Shown: positions 19,187 to 31,737, counted from the stretch's first letter. The stretch: DNA of 52,263 nt from Candidatus Altimarinota bacterium (GCA_026988025.1 JALSMB010000032.1:1-52263), one strand, 5' to 3'. Notes: generated from the sequence alone by a model not told the origin. Made by a program: numbers and translations.

Positions 19187-22100
19187 ATGACTCAAAAATT
19201 AAACGAACAATCAAACGAACACATACAAGCAGCTGTTATGGAGAAAGATCCAATAACAGAACTTTTTGAATTAAGTAATAAACATTTAACAAATCTAGAA
19301 ACAAAAATCTGAGATTTTTTAAAAGAACATTGAATTATATCTAATACTGAAAATTCAGAAATTAATAATAAAATAGAAAGTTACGATTGAAAAATAGAAT
19401 GAAATACTAATAATTTTGAAAAAATAAAAACATTAAAACAAACTTTAGATAAAGAAAAAAAAGATATCATAAAACATCATTTAGTAATGAAAATGATATC
19501 ACATACTATGATTGCAAATAGTAAAGATAATTTAGATTTATTAGAAATATTAAAAGCAAATAATAAAAAAGAATTATTCTGAGATGTAGTAAAAATAAAA
19601 AATCAAGAATTAACAGAATACAACAAAGAATTATACGAAATAAATAATAAATATAAAAAAGATATTTGATACACAGAACCTAAATCAAAAGAACAAAATA
19701 TAAAAGAAATAAGTCAAAATTTAGAAAAAACAATACAAAAAATTGCTAAAAATCCTAGTGATACCGATGCTATAAAAGAGTTTGAATCAAATATTCAAAA
19801 ATCAAAGGATATGTGAGTAGAAAAAGAAATAACTCAAAAATTATGAAAATATCTAGAATACTCAATGCAATCATGAGTATTACCTCTTGCTATGATGTCA
19901 AACTGAACTCTTAGAAAAGCACTACCAATGCTTCCCTCTGTAATATGATTATGAGTATGGTCTAGATTAATGCATGGTACTATGAGTGATAAAGCCTGAG
20001 CTTTATGAGAAACTGCACTAGCAATTGCTCCTATTACTGGTACTTATATAGCATACAAAGATGCAATGAAAGCAGAATGAACATGAAACAAAATAGCTGC
20101 TTGGACATGATTTGCTGTAAGTGCATGATTTGATGCGTTTTCAGTATTTTTAGTAGCTACTTGAGTATGAGCTCCTGCTGCTGTTTGAACACAAGCTCTA
20201 AAAGTAACTGCAAAAGAATGAGCTAAATTAGCAGTTAAAAAATTATTTTCATTTTTTAGCAAAGAAGTAACTAAGGAATCAGCTAGGTCATTTACTAAAA
20301 AATTCATTCAACAATCCTTAAAAGATACAGTTGAGTGAATGTGGAATATTCTTACCTTTAAAGGTGTTAGAGAAATGAAATACTTAAAAAATGTTTTAAA
20401 TAAACCTTTTGAACAATTGTCAAAAAAATTAGAACCTTGAAAAATCAAAACATTTCAATATTTAGAAGAAAAATGATTCGTTAAAGCTTGAGCTACAGAA
20501 AGATTGAAAAATGCAGGTACAGCAGAAGAAATGAGGGCTTTATTTCATGAATCTAATCAAAATAATAGACCAGAAGATGCAGATATATTAGTAAGAGAGA
20601 ATGAATATAAAAAAATTGAAACAGTATCTACATGAAAAAACTTAGATATAATTTTTCAAAAAATTACTGCATTATTAGAAAATCCAAATTCAAATCCTAA
20701 AGAAATACAAGAAACTCTAAATATATTAAAAAAACAAGATGAACATATATGAAATTCAATGAATATACTAAATGAAATATCTAAATTAGTAGCAAAAAAT
20801 AATAGTAAAGATAATATATTAAATTGATTAAATACGATCATAAATAATAATAAATGAACCATAAGTAAAAATCTAGAAAAATATATAAATAAAATAATTT
20901 ACAAAGTAAAAGAATGAGAAGATTTTTCATATAAAAGCTTAAATTTTCTAGAATTAAGTAATAAATTACAATGAAAAATAATACAAATAGATAAATCAAA
21001 AAAATATCCTATTATAGAAAAATATAAAGAGTTAGTAGCAAAATGACAAATAGAGGAATCGAAATATTGATATCAATGAAATTATCAAAGATTGTTAAAT
21101 AAACTAAATTACCTACTTAATAGTAAAAAAATTTCAGATGAAAATTATGAATTATTATTAAAATCTTATATGGATATAATAAAAAATTCAGAAACATCAT
21201 GATGGTGAAAAATAAGAGCAGAAATAAAAGAAGGTAGTAAAGATATAGAATTTAAAAATTGATATGAATACAATTTATATAAACTCTTATCTAAAAATAG
21301 TTATGAAAGAACTATTAATTGAAAAAAATTACAATTAATTATAAGTAAAATAGATTTTTCAATGATACATAATAATGAGTTAATTGAACTTATAACTAAA
21401 CAATCATTTAATGAAATTAAAAATATAAATAATGAAATAGAAAAAATCCATGATGAGTGAAATGAGATTAAACTAAAATCAGAATTAGAAAGTAAAGCAT
21501 ATGAGTCAATAAATTTACTTTGAAATTTAAATAAAAATAAAGATATTTCAGAAAAACTTCATGAATATTTTAAACCAGCTGAAAATCAATGATTATTACA
21601 TGTACTAGTAGATGAAACTGAAAGTAATATTGCATTAATTAAATTATTGCCTTTTTTAGAAAATAAAAATATAGCAAATAAAAAAATAATAGCTAATTTA
21701 GATAAAAATGATCAAATAAATAAATGAATTTGAATAGATAAAAAATCTATGACAAGAAAAAATCTAGATAGTCTATTAAGAGATATAGAAAAAATGTGAG
21801 ATAAAGACTATAAGATTGCATTAAATATTGTAGTCGAAAAAATTATATGAAAATGATTACCTAATTGATTAAAAGATTTTACAAAACTTATAGAATCTTA
21901 TGATGTAGCAGCAAAAATTCACTCATTATATCCTAATGAAACTAAAACTTTTGCTAATAGTATCATTTCTTGAGATAATTACTCAACAGAATACAAAATA
22001 AAATTTTTAATAAATATTAAATGAAATGAATCATCATATAAAGAATTAATAAAAATATTTAAAAATCAAATAACAGAAAAAATAGAACAAATTGATTTAA

Positions 22101-24814
22101 AAAATTTAAATGATAGTGAATATAATCAATTAATAAAAGATATAGATAATATAGAATCTTTTTTAATAAAAGATTCTAAAATAAATACAAATAATACATC
22201 ATTATCAAATCAACAATTAATAAATAAAATTATAAATATAAAAAATAATTCAAAACAATATAAACAACAAAAACAAAACATAAATAAAACATTAAAATTA
22301 CTATTAGATTTAGATAGAACCTTTAATTTAGAATATTTAAAAACACAAAAAACTTCATGAAATATAACTTTTCAAACAAAAGCATTAATAAAGCAAAAAA
22401 TAGAAAATATTTCAGAATTAAATAATAGTTGAGAATTAGTTATTAAAAAATGAAAAGAAGATGAATATAAAAAATTAAATCAATTATATAACCAAGTATC
22501 AGAAGTACTTACTCATTATGAATTAAACTTATTTGATCCAGCTAAATTTAATATACTTAAAAATAAAGCTGAAAAAATAGATTATATATTCGATATGATA
22601 AATCAACAATCATGATGGAAACTTGATAAAAATTTTAAATGAGAAATTAATTACAATTTATTGGTAAGAGATATAACAAAACAATTAAATTCAGTAACAA
22701 ATCATTTTAATATAGATAAATGAATAATAGATTGAGTAATATCAAAATTATTACAATCTACAAATATGAATTGATTAGATGTAAGTAAAAAAATATATTT
22801 ATTAAGAATGCTTGAAAAATCTCATATAATAAAACCAAGTGCTGAACAAAAACTTGATTATATAATTGATACAAAAGCTAAAGATTCTATAGATTTAAGA
22901 AAATGAACTCACTATATAAAAGATTATATTAAAAATTTATGAAATGATGTGAAAGAAACCAATTTAAATGTAGAAGATATAAAATCAAAATATAATGAAA
23001 CTACTGAAAATTGAAAACAAGAAGTAGAAAAAGAAATGGTAAAATATATAAAATCAATAATAGATAAAAAAACTCCTGTTAGTAATGAATCAATTAAAAA
23101 AAGAGGAAATGATTTTATAAAATGAAGAGATTATGTAGTAATTGATAGTAAAAATTATGTTACAGAAGTATATCCTTATAGATATTTTGTTACAGAATTA
23201 GTTAAATGAAAAATAGACTTAAAAACAAAAGAAGCTTATATGGAATTTATAGCAAATAGTGATGATTTTGGTTGAAAAACTATTAAAGATTATTTTAATG
23301 AAACAAATGATATAGAATCAAAAATATTACTAACATATCATAAAGATTTAAAATATGAAAAAGATAGTATAAAACTATTAGCTAAATATTCTTCAGATCC
23401 AAAATACAAAGATTTAATAGCATATGTAATACAAAAAAGACAAGATTTAGAATTAATTAAATGATCAGATAATTGAAAATTAACAAGAGAATATCTAGAA
23501 ACACAACTAACAAAAGATATAATAGAAAAAGAAGAATGAATAAAAATATCAAATGATGAATATAATAAAATCAAGGAAAATATTATTAAAATGATACTTA
23601 ATAATAAAAGTCTATATGAAATAAATTCTATAACTAAATCTGAAAGAAATGAAATTAATAAACGTATAGAATTAGAAAGGGCAAATAAAATAATTGAAAA
23701 TATTGCAACTGATAAAAAATTATTAACAGAAACTATAGATAATAGTCTTATGTGAACAGCTACTTGAATAGCTAAAATAGAGTTTAAAAACTGAATTGAT
23801 AATATTTATAACAAACTAATATTAAAACTTAAAGATAATCCTAAAATAGTACTAGATGATAAAATATTAACTAATGAAATAAAAACTTTAATAGAAAATG
23901 AAGCTGTATTTAATAAAAAATGAATTAAACAACTATTTTTAAATTCAAAAACTGAATTAATTGAAATAATAAAGCAATCTTTATTTAAATATCTATTTGC
24001 TGGAAGAGCAGGATTAAATGCAAATGAACAATTCAAAAATTGAGAAAGAAAAGAAACATTATCAATTGCAAAAAATTTCATAAATGATAATAAAAAAATA
24101 CTTATTTTACCAGTAATTTGAAAAATACTTATGGATCCAACAGAATCAGGTGCAGCAGTAAAAATTGCTGATCAATGGGAAAGTTCTCCACAATACCCCG
24201 AATATATCAAGGCAATGGAGTCTTGAAATTTGAAAACAGCTATAAAAATTAAAAAAGCAGCAGTTAATGAAATAACAAAAATGGTTTTAAAAGATTATAT
24301 TGCTGATTTTAAGGATAAATATGAAGCAAAATACTTATCTAGATTTCAAGAATTTCCTCTTTGATTAAGAGATTTAACTTCTACTATTCATGAAAAACTT
24401 TCTCCAATGGTAAAAGAGAAAACAGTAAAATGAAGAAATGCTTTTGCTAAATGAATATATGATTTCATAAAACACTATAACAGCGAAGACTGAAAAGCTG
24501 AAAAATATGCAAGAAAACTACTAGATAAAGTTGAATGATGAAATTGAACTCCACTAGCTAATTTAATAATAAATATGTGAAAACAATCTGATATTGAAGC
24601 ATCTAAGAGTCCAGAACAAAAACAGAGAGAACATGAAGATTTTATAAGGAAAGAAAATGAAAAACAAAGGAAAGAAAATGAAAAACAATTTAAAATCAGA
24701 AAGGAAATTGATGCTTCTCAAAGAAATATTGATTCTTCTCAAAGAAATATTGATTCTTCTCAAAGAAATATTGATAAACGGCAAAAAATTATTGATGATC
24801 TTAATTGAATTTAA
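19187..24814 (+). CDS. Giant 1875-aa helical protein with a membrane-like segment
   Basis: An open frame of 1876 codons under table 25, checked at several points along its length. The N-terminal about 225 residues are charged and helical. Residues about 228-355 are Gly/Ala-rich and hydrophobic, with at least two candidate membrane helices (from PLAMMSNGTL through AFSVFLVATGVGAP). The long remainder is Lys/Asn/Ile/Glu-rich alpha-helical sequence without recognisable catalytic motif. The C-terminus has seven-residue tandem repeats (RKENEKQ twice, SSQRNID three times). No signal peptide seen. A lineage-specific protein; surface, secretion or host-contact role is inference from size and architecture. 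Confidence 0.82.
24648..24776. repeat. 21-bp heptad repeats in the giant gene
   Basis: Two copies of a 21-bp unit encoding RKENEKQ, then three copies of a 21-bp unit encoding (D)SSQRNI. Each unit is exactly one coiled-coil heptad, so expansion adds whole heptads. Confidence 0.8.
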
Positions 24815-24833
24815 AAACACCAATGGTGTTTTT
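24813..24833 (+). terminator. Terminator of the giant gene
   Basis: AAAAACACC-AAT-GGTGTTTTT followed by a T-run; overlaps the TAA of the giant gene. Confidence 0.75.
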
Positions 24834-24886
24834 TTTGTTTTTATTAGCTATTTATGATAAAATAATATAAATAATTATTTAAAATA

Positions 24887-26830
24887 ATGTATATGAAATG
24901 ATTTAATAATATAGATTCACAAAATGAACAAACAAATGAAGTAGTTCAAAAACAAGAACTAAATTTATGACATCAAGAAATATTAGAAAACTATGAATAT
25001 AAAGATATGTTCATAGATTTTATTAATTCTCTAAATATTGAAAATAAAGAAAAATTTTTAAATATTTTTAAAAATTTACCCGATGAAGAGTTACAAGAAT
25101 ATTTAGAAGATAGTTTTGAAGATGATTCAGAAGAAAACTGAGAATATTTTTTCGATGAATTTACTGAAAAATATTACATACAAGAAAATATAGAAACTGA
25201 ACAAAAATTAAATCCAAAAGTAAAAGAAATAATTACTACGATAAATATTTTAACTGACGCAGATAAAAAAAATCAATTAATAATAGATAGTTTATTAAAA
25301 CAAATAAAGGAATTACAATCTTTAAATCTTAAAAATCAAGAATTAGAATTATTAAAAAATAATTTAATTACCTTAAATGATTATAAAGAAATAAATGAAA
25401 CTTCTAAAGAAATAAATGAAACTTCTAAAGGAATAAATGAAAAAGCTGAAAAACAAAAAGTAGAAGCTGAAAAACAAAAAGTAGAAGCTGAAAAACAAAA
25501 AGTAGAAGCTGAAAAATTACATGAATGATTAAATTCAATAAAATCAAAAATAGATATTATTAAATCAATTAATAATGATTTTTGAAAAAAATTAGATATA
25601 GAATTTAATAAAAAAACAAATTCAAAAGAAGAACAAACAGAAAAAGATATAAAAATAAAAGAAGACATAATTTTATTTTTTAAAAAAGAATGAAATACTA
25701 AAAAATTCTTTAATAAATTAGTAAAACAAAACCCAAAAAAATATGAAGAAGTTTACAATGCTTTAAGTAAACTTTCTCCAGAAATCAAAAATATATTTGA
25801 TAAAGAAGGGATTAAATCAACTATTTCTGAAAATTTATCTGGAACAGAAAAATGAGATAAATATAAAGTATATTTTTTAGAAGATAAAGATATAATAAAA
25901 GAATGAAATAAAGTAATTTCATGAGATAAATACATAGATTTTAATGAAAATCCACCTCTTTGATATATTACCCTAAAAAACTGATTAAAACTAAAAACAA
26001 AAATCACAGCTCCTCATACTATGAAACTTAGAGCAGAATTTTCAAAAAAACAAAAAGAATATGAACAAAAAGTATTAAAATTAGATGAAAATATTAAAAA
26101 ACTAGATTTAGAAGTAAAAGATCTAAAAAATGATATTACAGAAAAAAAATCTAGGATAGAAAAAATCCAAAATTCTGATGTTTCAAGTGAAGATAAAAAA
26201 AGATTTATAAATAATATCAAAGAAATAATATTTAAAAATCAAAAATTAATTGAATTAAAAATATGAATTATAAATGAAAATAAATCTGCAATAGAATTAG
26301 AAAATGGTAAATTTAAAAAAGTAAAAGATATTTTTGAAAAAGAAATGTATGAAAAAATAGAAAATTCTAGATGAGAACTATTAGAATGAGATGAAAAAGT
26401 AAGGAAATCACTTAATTTTCTAGATAGTATAGGTATTGATAGTAGTTTATTATCACCTCTTCAATCAATGATAAAACAAATAAATCGTAATAGTGGACTT
26501 AGAAATAAACTATGATTTGATAGAAAAATAAATCTAAATAATAACGATTTATGAATAAGAAATGATTGATGAGAAAGAAGTGATTGAGAAAATACAAGTT
26601 TAGTTAAAGCAAAATTTGCAAGTATTGTAAATATATTATTAACATGAGATAAATGACATCCTATTAATATAAATTCTCTAAAAGTATGAAATAGAACATT
26701 TGAAAATAAAGAATGAGAAACTCTTGATAAAGATATAGCAATATGAGATATTAAAAGAAATATGTGAATAAACATTTATGGAAATATGTTTAAAAATGCT
26801 ATGGAATATGATTCTAGTAAAGAGAAATAA
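24887..26830 (+). CDS. 647-aa coiled-coil protein
   Basis: A 647-aa protein with an acidic N-terminus (DEELQEYLEDSFEDDSEEN), a coiled-coil with exact tandem heptads (KQKVEAE three times near residues 187-210, preceded by EINETSK repeats), a globular-looking middle (about 265-375), a second coiled coil (about 375-455) and a Gly/Asn-rich C-terminal domain (about 515-640). No signal peptide or TM helix; no known family. It follows the giant gene by 73 nt but after a terminator. The shared heptad-repeat style suggests the two proteins work together. ATG at 24893 is an alternative start. Confidence 0.8.
25381..25511. repeat. 21-bp heptad tandem repeats in the 647-aa gene
   Basis: Two and a half copies of a 21-bp unit encoding EINETSK, then three identical 21-bp units encoding KQKVEAE. 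Same unit size as the repeats in the giant gene. Confidence 0.85.
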
Positions 26831-26874
26831 ATAATCAAAAAAACAGCTATAAATAGCTGTTTTTTTGATTATTT
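26829..26874. terminator. Very strong bidirectional terminator
   Basis: 22-bp perfect stem (26829-26850 with 26853-26874) between the convergent 647-aa gene and immunity gene 2, with A and T tracts inside the stem. Confidence 0.85.
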
Positions 26875-26879
26875 AAATT

Positions 26880-27686
26880 TTACTCCTCAACAAAAACTTC
26901 CTCTCAAAACTCTTTATTTACTTCATCTATACACTTTTTTTGCTTTTCTTCACTCCAATCTTTATCATATATTTTTTCTATTTCTAATCATTCAAATGCT
27001 CAAGTTGTATCTTTTCTCATTAATTCTAATTTTAGATATTCTTGCACTTTGAGTTGGGATAGGTAGTTGTTTTCAAAATCAAAATAATCACTATTTAATC
27101 TTTCTTTCCGAAATCTTCATTTTAATTCTTTTTTTATTTCTTCATATTTTCAATTCTTTTCTTTTTCTTCTAACTGTTTTTTAAGTTCTTCTTCCCTATA
27201 TAATCAAAAATATATTTGCATTAATAAATAGAATTCATTATATCTTAATTTCCATGTTTTTTCTTCATTTCTTTTTAATTCTGGTCTAAGATAGCTACTT
27301 AATAAATATCAATATTCAATATATTGATTATCAATATTATAATCATCATCTATTATATTATATATAGAATAATAGTCCTCTTGCATATCGTCTCACTCTA
27401 GGTCTATTAAATTGTTATTTTGTGTTATACTAAACAATATACCATCTTTATTAGGTTCTTCTATTTTATTCAACACCTCATAAAAACTATATATTTTTGC
27501 TAGTTCTTTTTCTAGTGGGCTTTCTAGGTTGAAGTTATTTTGTTTTATATAAAACCTTCTTCATTTATGTTCAATAAAATATTTATAAAATATACATATT
27601 TTTCATCATATATTATATATTTCATAAATAGGTCTTTCTAATCATCCATATTTTCTTTCAATAGTTGTAAATAATTTTAATTCCAT
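26880..27686 (-). CDS. Putative immunity protein, orphan copy (268 aa)
   Basis: A 268-aa acidic soluble protein, paralogous to the 287-aa protein at 27978-28841. Both share FYEVLN, YNEFYLLMQIYFGLYREEE / YKEFYLLMEIYFGLYIEEE, LSQLKVQEYLKLELMRKDTTGAFEGLEIEKIYDKDWSEEKQKKCIDE segments and nearly identical C-termini ending EEVFVEE/EEVLVEE. It starts 3 nt after an orphan EndoU C-terminal fragment, repeating the toxin-immunity order of the main locus. Inferred role: neutralising an EndoU-type toxin from a sibling or former allele. No named immunity family recognised. Confidence 0.75.
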
Positions 27687-27689
27687 TTT

Positions 27690-27977
27690 TTAATTTTTAG
27701 GATATAATGTATTAATTATAAAATCTAAATTTCAATTACTGTCATATTTTCATCACAATTTAAGCTCTATAGGTTTTCAATTAATTGTAAATGTTTCTTT
27801 TATGTCTCAAACTACTTTTCAATTAACTACTATTTTTTTCCAATCAACTCAAGCTTCTCATTTTAAAGGTAAATTATATTCATTTAATAATATATTCTTA
27901 ATATTATCATATGCTTTCTTCACTACTTCTGCTATTTCTTCATCTGTCCAGTTTGATGGAAATAGGGATTTTATTTT
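27690..27977 (-). pseudogene. Orphan EndoU toxin C-terminus
   Basis: A 95-codon open fragment homologous to the last about 98 residues of the 710-aa toxin: SLFPSNWTDEEIAEVVKKA, NEYNLPLKGEAGV, GKYDSNGNLDF, INTLYPKN. It begins in frame straight after the TAA of the upstream immunity gene and has no start codon, promoter or export signal of its own. This is the orphan CT form known from CDI loci, created by tandem insertion of a new toxin-immunity cassette ahead of the old one. It may be silent, or expressed by read-through or recombination. Confidence 0.75.
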
Positions 27978-28841
27978 TTACTCCTCAACCAAAACCTCCT
28001 CTCAAAATTCTCTATTAACTTCATCTATACACTTCTTTTGTTTTTCTTCACTACAATTTTTATCATATATTTTTTCTATTTTTAATCCTTCAAATACTCA
28101 AGTTGTTTCTTTTCTCATTAATTCAAGTTTTAGGTATTCTTGAACTTTTGGTTGGGATAGGTAATCTTTAACAAAATTACGATATCAATCAATACCTTTA
28201 TATATATTCATCCAACCATCATTAGTTAATATTTTTTTAATTTCTTCATATTCTCAGTTTTTTTCTTTTTCTTCTAATTGTTTTTTAGGTTCTTCTTCTA
28301 TATAAAGTCAAAAATATATTTCCATTAATAAATAGAATTCTTTATATGTTAAATAAAATTCTGTATATGGTATATTATTTTCTTCATCACATCATATCCA
28401 TATTCATTTTTTTGATGGAAAACATTTTTCCATTCAGTCTTCTCATATATATGAATCATAATTATTTATAATATGTTCTCATTCTCATCATCACATATAA
28501 TCAAATAACTTTTCTTCTGAGTTTAACGTTCAATACAAGATCTCTCATAATGGATTTTCTACTCCATTTAACACCTCATAAAAACTATATATTCTTGCTA
28601 GTTCTTTTTCTAGGGGGTTTTGGAGGTTGAAGTTTTTTTGTTTTGTATATATTTCTAATCATTCTATAAATCCTAAAAACTTTCAATTACTATAAGGTAT
28701 AGTATTCCTATTCATTATATATGATTCTTGTGATTTTTGTAGACAATATATATTTTCTATCTTATATATTTTATTTAAAAAATTTTTTTTATATAATTGA
28801 TGTTTTAAGTCTCATTTATTTATAATAATTTTTCAACTCAT
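27978..28841 (-). CDS. Putative immunity protein for the EndoU toxin (287 aa)
   Basis: A 287-aa acidic soluble protein encoded 5 nt after the toxin's stop, on the same strand: the usual place of a cognate immunity gene. Paralogous to the 268-aa protein downstream; N-terminal halves are diverged and C-terminal thirds nearly identical. That pattern fits immunity proteins diverging in their toxin-binding part. No TM segment; expected to act in the cytoplasm by binding the nuclease domain. The function is inferred from gene order and duplication, not from a known family. Confidence 0.72.
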
Positions 28842-28846
28842 TTTTT

Positions 28847-30979
28847 TTAATATTTAGGATATAATGTATTAATTCTAAAATCTAAATTTCAATTACTATC
28901 ATACCTTCATCATAAATCTAGTTCTATAGGTTCTCAATTATCTAATTTTACTTTATAATATATTCATTCTCAATTTTCTAATAATTTATCATTAACTGCT
29001 TGTTGCTTCCAATACACTCAAGCTTCTCATTTTAAAGGTAAATTATATTCATTTAATAATATAGCCTTTATATTATCTTCTGCTTTCTTCACTACTTCTG
29101 CTATTTCTTCATCTGTCCAGTTTGATGGAAATAGGGATTTTTGATTTTTTCAGATTTGATTAATTTTTCTTGAATCATTTACTCATTTAATCCTTGGATT
29201 TAATCTATCATAACTATCTTTTGGTAAATTAAAATATTCTTCTTTTGTTATCTCTATCCATCTTCAATTTTTTTTGATTCAAACTATTATTTTATCATCT
29301 CTCAACATTTCTTCAACTACATTCATATTATGTAATCATCATCTTAATCTTTTTTCTCAGTTTACTATTCCCCATTCTCCATACAATAAATGAATTAAAG
29401 TTTTTTCATTTATTCATTTTTCCCTGGCTATAATATATGATTTTTTAATAATTTCTTCTGTTTTCACTCAATAAACTCATCAAAATTCATCATATAAATT
29501 AGCTAATTTATTTAAATTTATAGGTATTAGTGTAGCCTTGAAAATTTCTCATGAAACATTTATTCTAGCTGTTATCTTTTTTATAAGTAAATATCATTTA
29601 GATTTTTTTAGTATAGCAATAACTTTTGCAGCATTTTTTGTTGCAATAGTCATTGTTACTCATTGAGCAATTAATACATCTAAATATCAATTTAAATATC
29701 AACCCCAATACTCTGGTTGTTCTAATCAATCTAAATTTGATATTGCATTAGTTATTTCTTGCTTTAAAAATCATATCTCATTATAAAATTTTTCTACTTC
29801 TTGTTGAATGGATAATGATTCTGATAATATTTCATCATTTATAGTATCTCTAATATCTGCATATATTTCATTTCAAGTTATTAAATGCATAGATTTAGCT
29901 CACCAAAATGTAATACTATCTACTAATAAAGATCCATATGAAACTAATCAATTAATTGTTTCCTGAGGTATAGTTTGTATCATTTCAACTGAATCTTTTG
30001 TAGATTGAAAAGCTCAATCTCATAATCATAAAACATAATATTTACTAGAGTTACTTAAATTTATAAAATTTGTTTTAAGTTTTTCATATGAATTTCATAC
30101 ATAATACTTATTTACCTCTTCTGAATTTAAATTATTAGATGAATCAAAATTACTTTCATCAGGAACATTTTCATCTGTTGTAGTAGGTATATTAATATGT
30201 CAATCAATTGATATTGGTCATCAAGTAGTTCATAGATTTGTTACAAACTGATTTTCAAAATCAGTATTTCAATCATGTAGATAATCTAAATATCAATTAT
30301 TTATAATACTTGTTTCAAGTGGACTATTATCATCAACCATATTGTAATGAATGACATCGTTTAAATCAGTATTTCAATCATTATTTTTATCAATAGCTCA
30401 TACTCAAGTTAATATTTCATCAATATGAATATTAAATTCAAAGGTATTTACTTCTCAACTAGCATTTAAAATATTTGAATAATTTGCTGTTTTTTCTTTT
30501 AATATATCATTAACAAGTGATGAAAGTGGATTTATGTATCAATTACTAATTTCTGATAAACTAGAAAGAGCAGACATTTTTCATGTTAAATTTTGATCAA
30601 TATCATTATATGGATTTCAATCATCATCAGGATCTATATCAATACCTCAACTACTTATAAATTCTAATGGCTCATCATTTGATAATCATAATTCATTTAA
30701 TTTTGAATCAATTAATTGTTTATCAATAAAAATTTCTCAATTATTATTTGTAACATAATTTCAAATACACATTCAAGATAATGTTTTTATTTCCACATCT
30801 GCTCAAACTACAATTCATGCTTGAATATTTACCTTTATTACTTCTTTTCAATTAGTATATCAATTATCTCATGAAGTATTACCACATCAACTTAATCATA
30901 ATAATGTAGATATTGTAAAAATACCTAATCTAAATTTATTTTTACTTTTATTTAATCACCTTTCTAATTTATTGAACAT
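28847..30979 (-). CDS. Lipoprotein polymorphic toxin with C-terminal EndoU-like nuclease
   Basis: A 710-aa protein. Residues 1-32 form a lipoprotein signal with lipobox LSGC (Cys32). Residues about 35-350 are an Asn/Asp/Ser-rich extracellular part with beta-type segments and Ca-like DPDDDGN and DKNNDGNTD loops; about 355-520 are helical with hydrophobic stretches, possibly translocation-related. The C-terminal about 180 residues look like a bacterial EndoU RNase (PF14436): HLLYGEWG, GGLHNM (His about 550), FPSNWTDEEI and the final GNLDFRINTLYP. Predicted to be displayed on the surface and to cleave RNA in a competitor or prey cell. An immunity gene follows in the same operon. Confidence 0.8.
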
Positions 30980-31125
30980 AGTTTGATTTATTTAAAAATA
31001 ATTGTATAAATAATAAATATTAAATAATTATTGTCAAAAATTTTAATAAGCAAATATAATATTATTTTTGAAAAAAGTATTTTAAAAGTAAAATAATAAA
31101 AATACATCTTATAAAATCCTATACT
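30980..31125. promoter_or_regulatory. Divergent promoter region: EndoU toxin / HD hydrolase
   Basis: 146 nt. On the minus strand, TTGACA (31037-31032) followed by an AT-rich -10 region is a good promoter for the toxin. Imperfect dyad AATAATTG...AATAATTATTG around 31000-31034 could bind a regulator. Confidence 0.45.
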
Positions 31126-31737
31126 ATGGAAAAAATCAATAATCCAGATTTAGAATTAGACTTCTTTTCATTACTAGAAAATCATAATTTTTCAAAAAAA
31201 GAATTAGAAAAAATAAATCAAGCTTATTTTTTATCTAAGGCTAAATTTAAATGAAATAAAAGAGATTCATGAGAAGATTATTTTGAACATTTAGTAAGAA
31301 CTGCTAGTATAATTTTATATGAATTTGAAAAACCAACAGCAGAGAAAATAATATTATCTTTACTGCATGATATAGTAGAAGATACATCAATTTTATTTGA
31401 TACTATAAAACTTACATTTTGACATAAAATCCTAGAATCTATTAAAAATATCAGTAAAAAAGATAAAAATCTAGCCGGATTAGATTCTAAATATAGAAAA
31501 AAAGAATATTTTGAAAGAATTAATAAATTAACTAATGATTTAGAAATAGATGTAAAACTTGCTGACAGAATAGATAATCTAAGAACTATATGAGTATGGA
31601 AAGTTGAAAAAATACTTGATAAAATAAGTGAAACAGAAAAATATATTTTACCACTTGCAAGAAAATATAATTCAAAAGCCTTAAAAATTATAGAAGAAGA
31701 AATATTTACAATAAGAAATAATATAAATATTGACTAA
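31126..31737 (+). CDS. HD-domain (p)ppGpp-hydrolase-like protein
   Basis: A 203-aa single-domain HD hydrolase of the RelA/SpoT/MESH1 type (HD_4). It has DYFEHLVRTA (first metal His), LLHDIVEDT (HD pair plus EDT), and LADRIDNLRT, the (R)xxDRxxN motif of guanosine-3',5'-bis(diphosphate) hydrolases. No synthetase, TGS or ACT domain, so it is a small alarmone hydrolase at most. Role: removing (p)ppGpp or a similar nucleotide. Catalytic H-HD-D residues are all present. Transcribed away from the toxin locus and followed by the foreign-looking gene. Confidence 0.82.

Larger units (their letters stand above)
26880..29140. repeat. Tandemly duplicated toxin C-terminus/immunity cassette
   Basis: Two direct copies of [EndoU C-terminus + immunity gene]: 26880-27977 and 27978 to about 29140. 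DNA identity is highest at the cassette ends (the toxin segment starting AAATCCCTATTTCC, and the last about 170 bp of the immunity genes), and lower in the middle. Confidence 0.75.

Noticed and set aside
18869..19195. Minus-strand 108-aa ORF
   Set aside because: Shadow of the plus-strand 92-aa gene, low-complexity and without a ribosome site.
20044..26775. Several minus-strand ORFs of 68-104 aa across the giant and 647-aa genes
   Set aside because: All are antisense to continuous table-25 frames; their composition (Phe/Ser/Leu-rich) is that of reverse-strand AT-rich coding DNA.
27802..28143. Plus-strand 113-aa ORF
   Set aside because: Antisense to the orphan EndoU fragment and the immunity gene.
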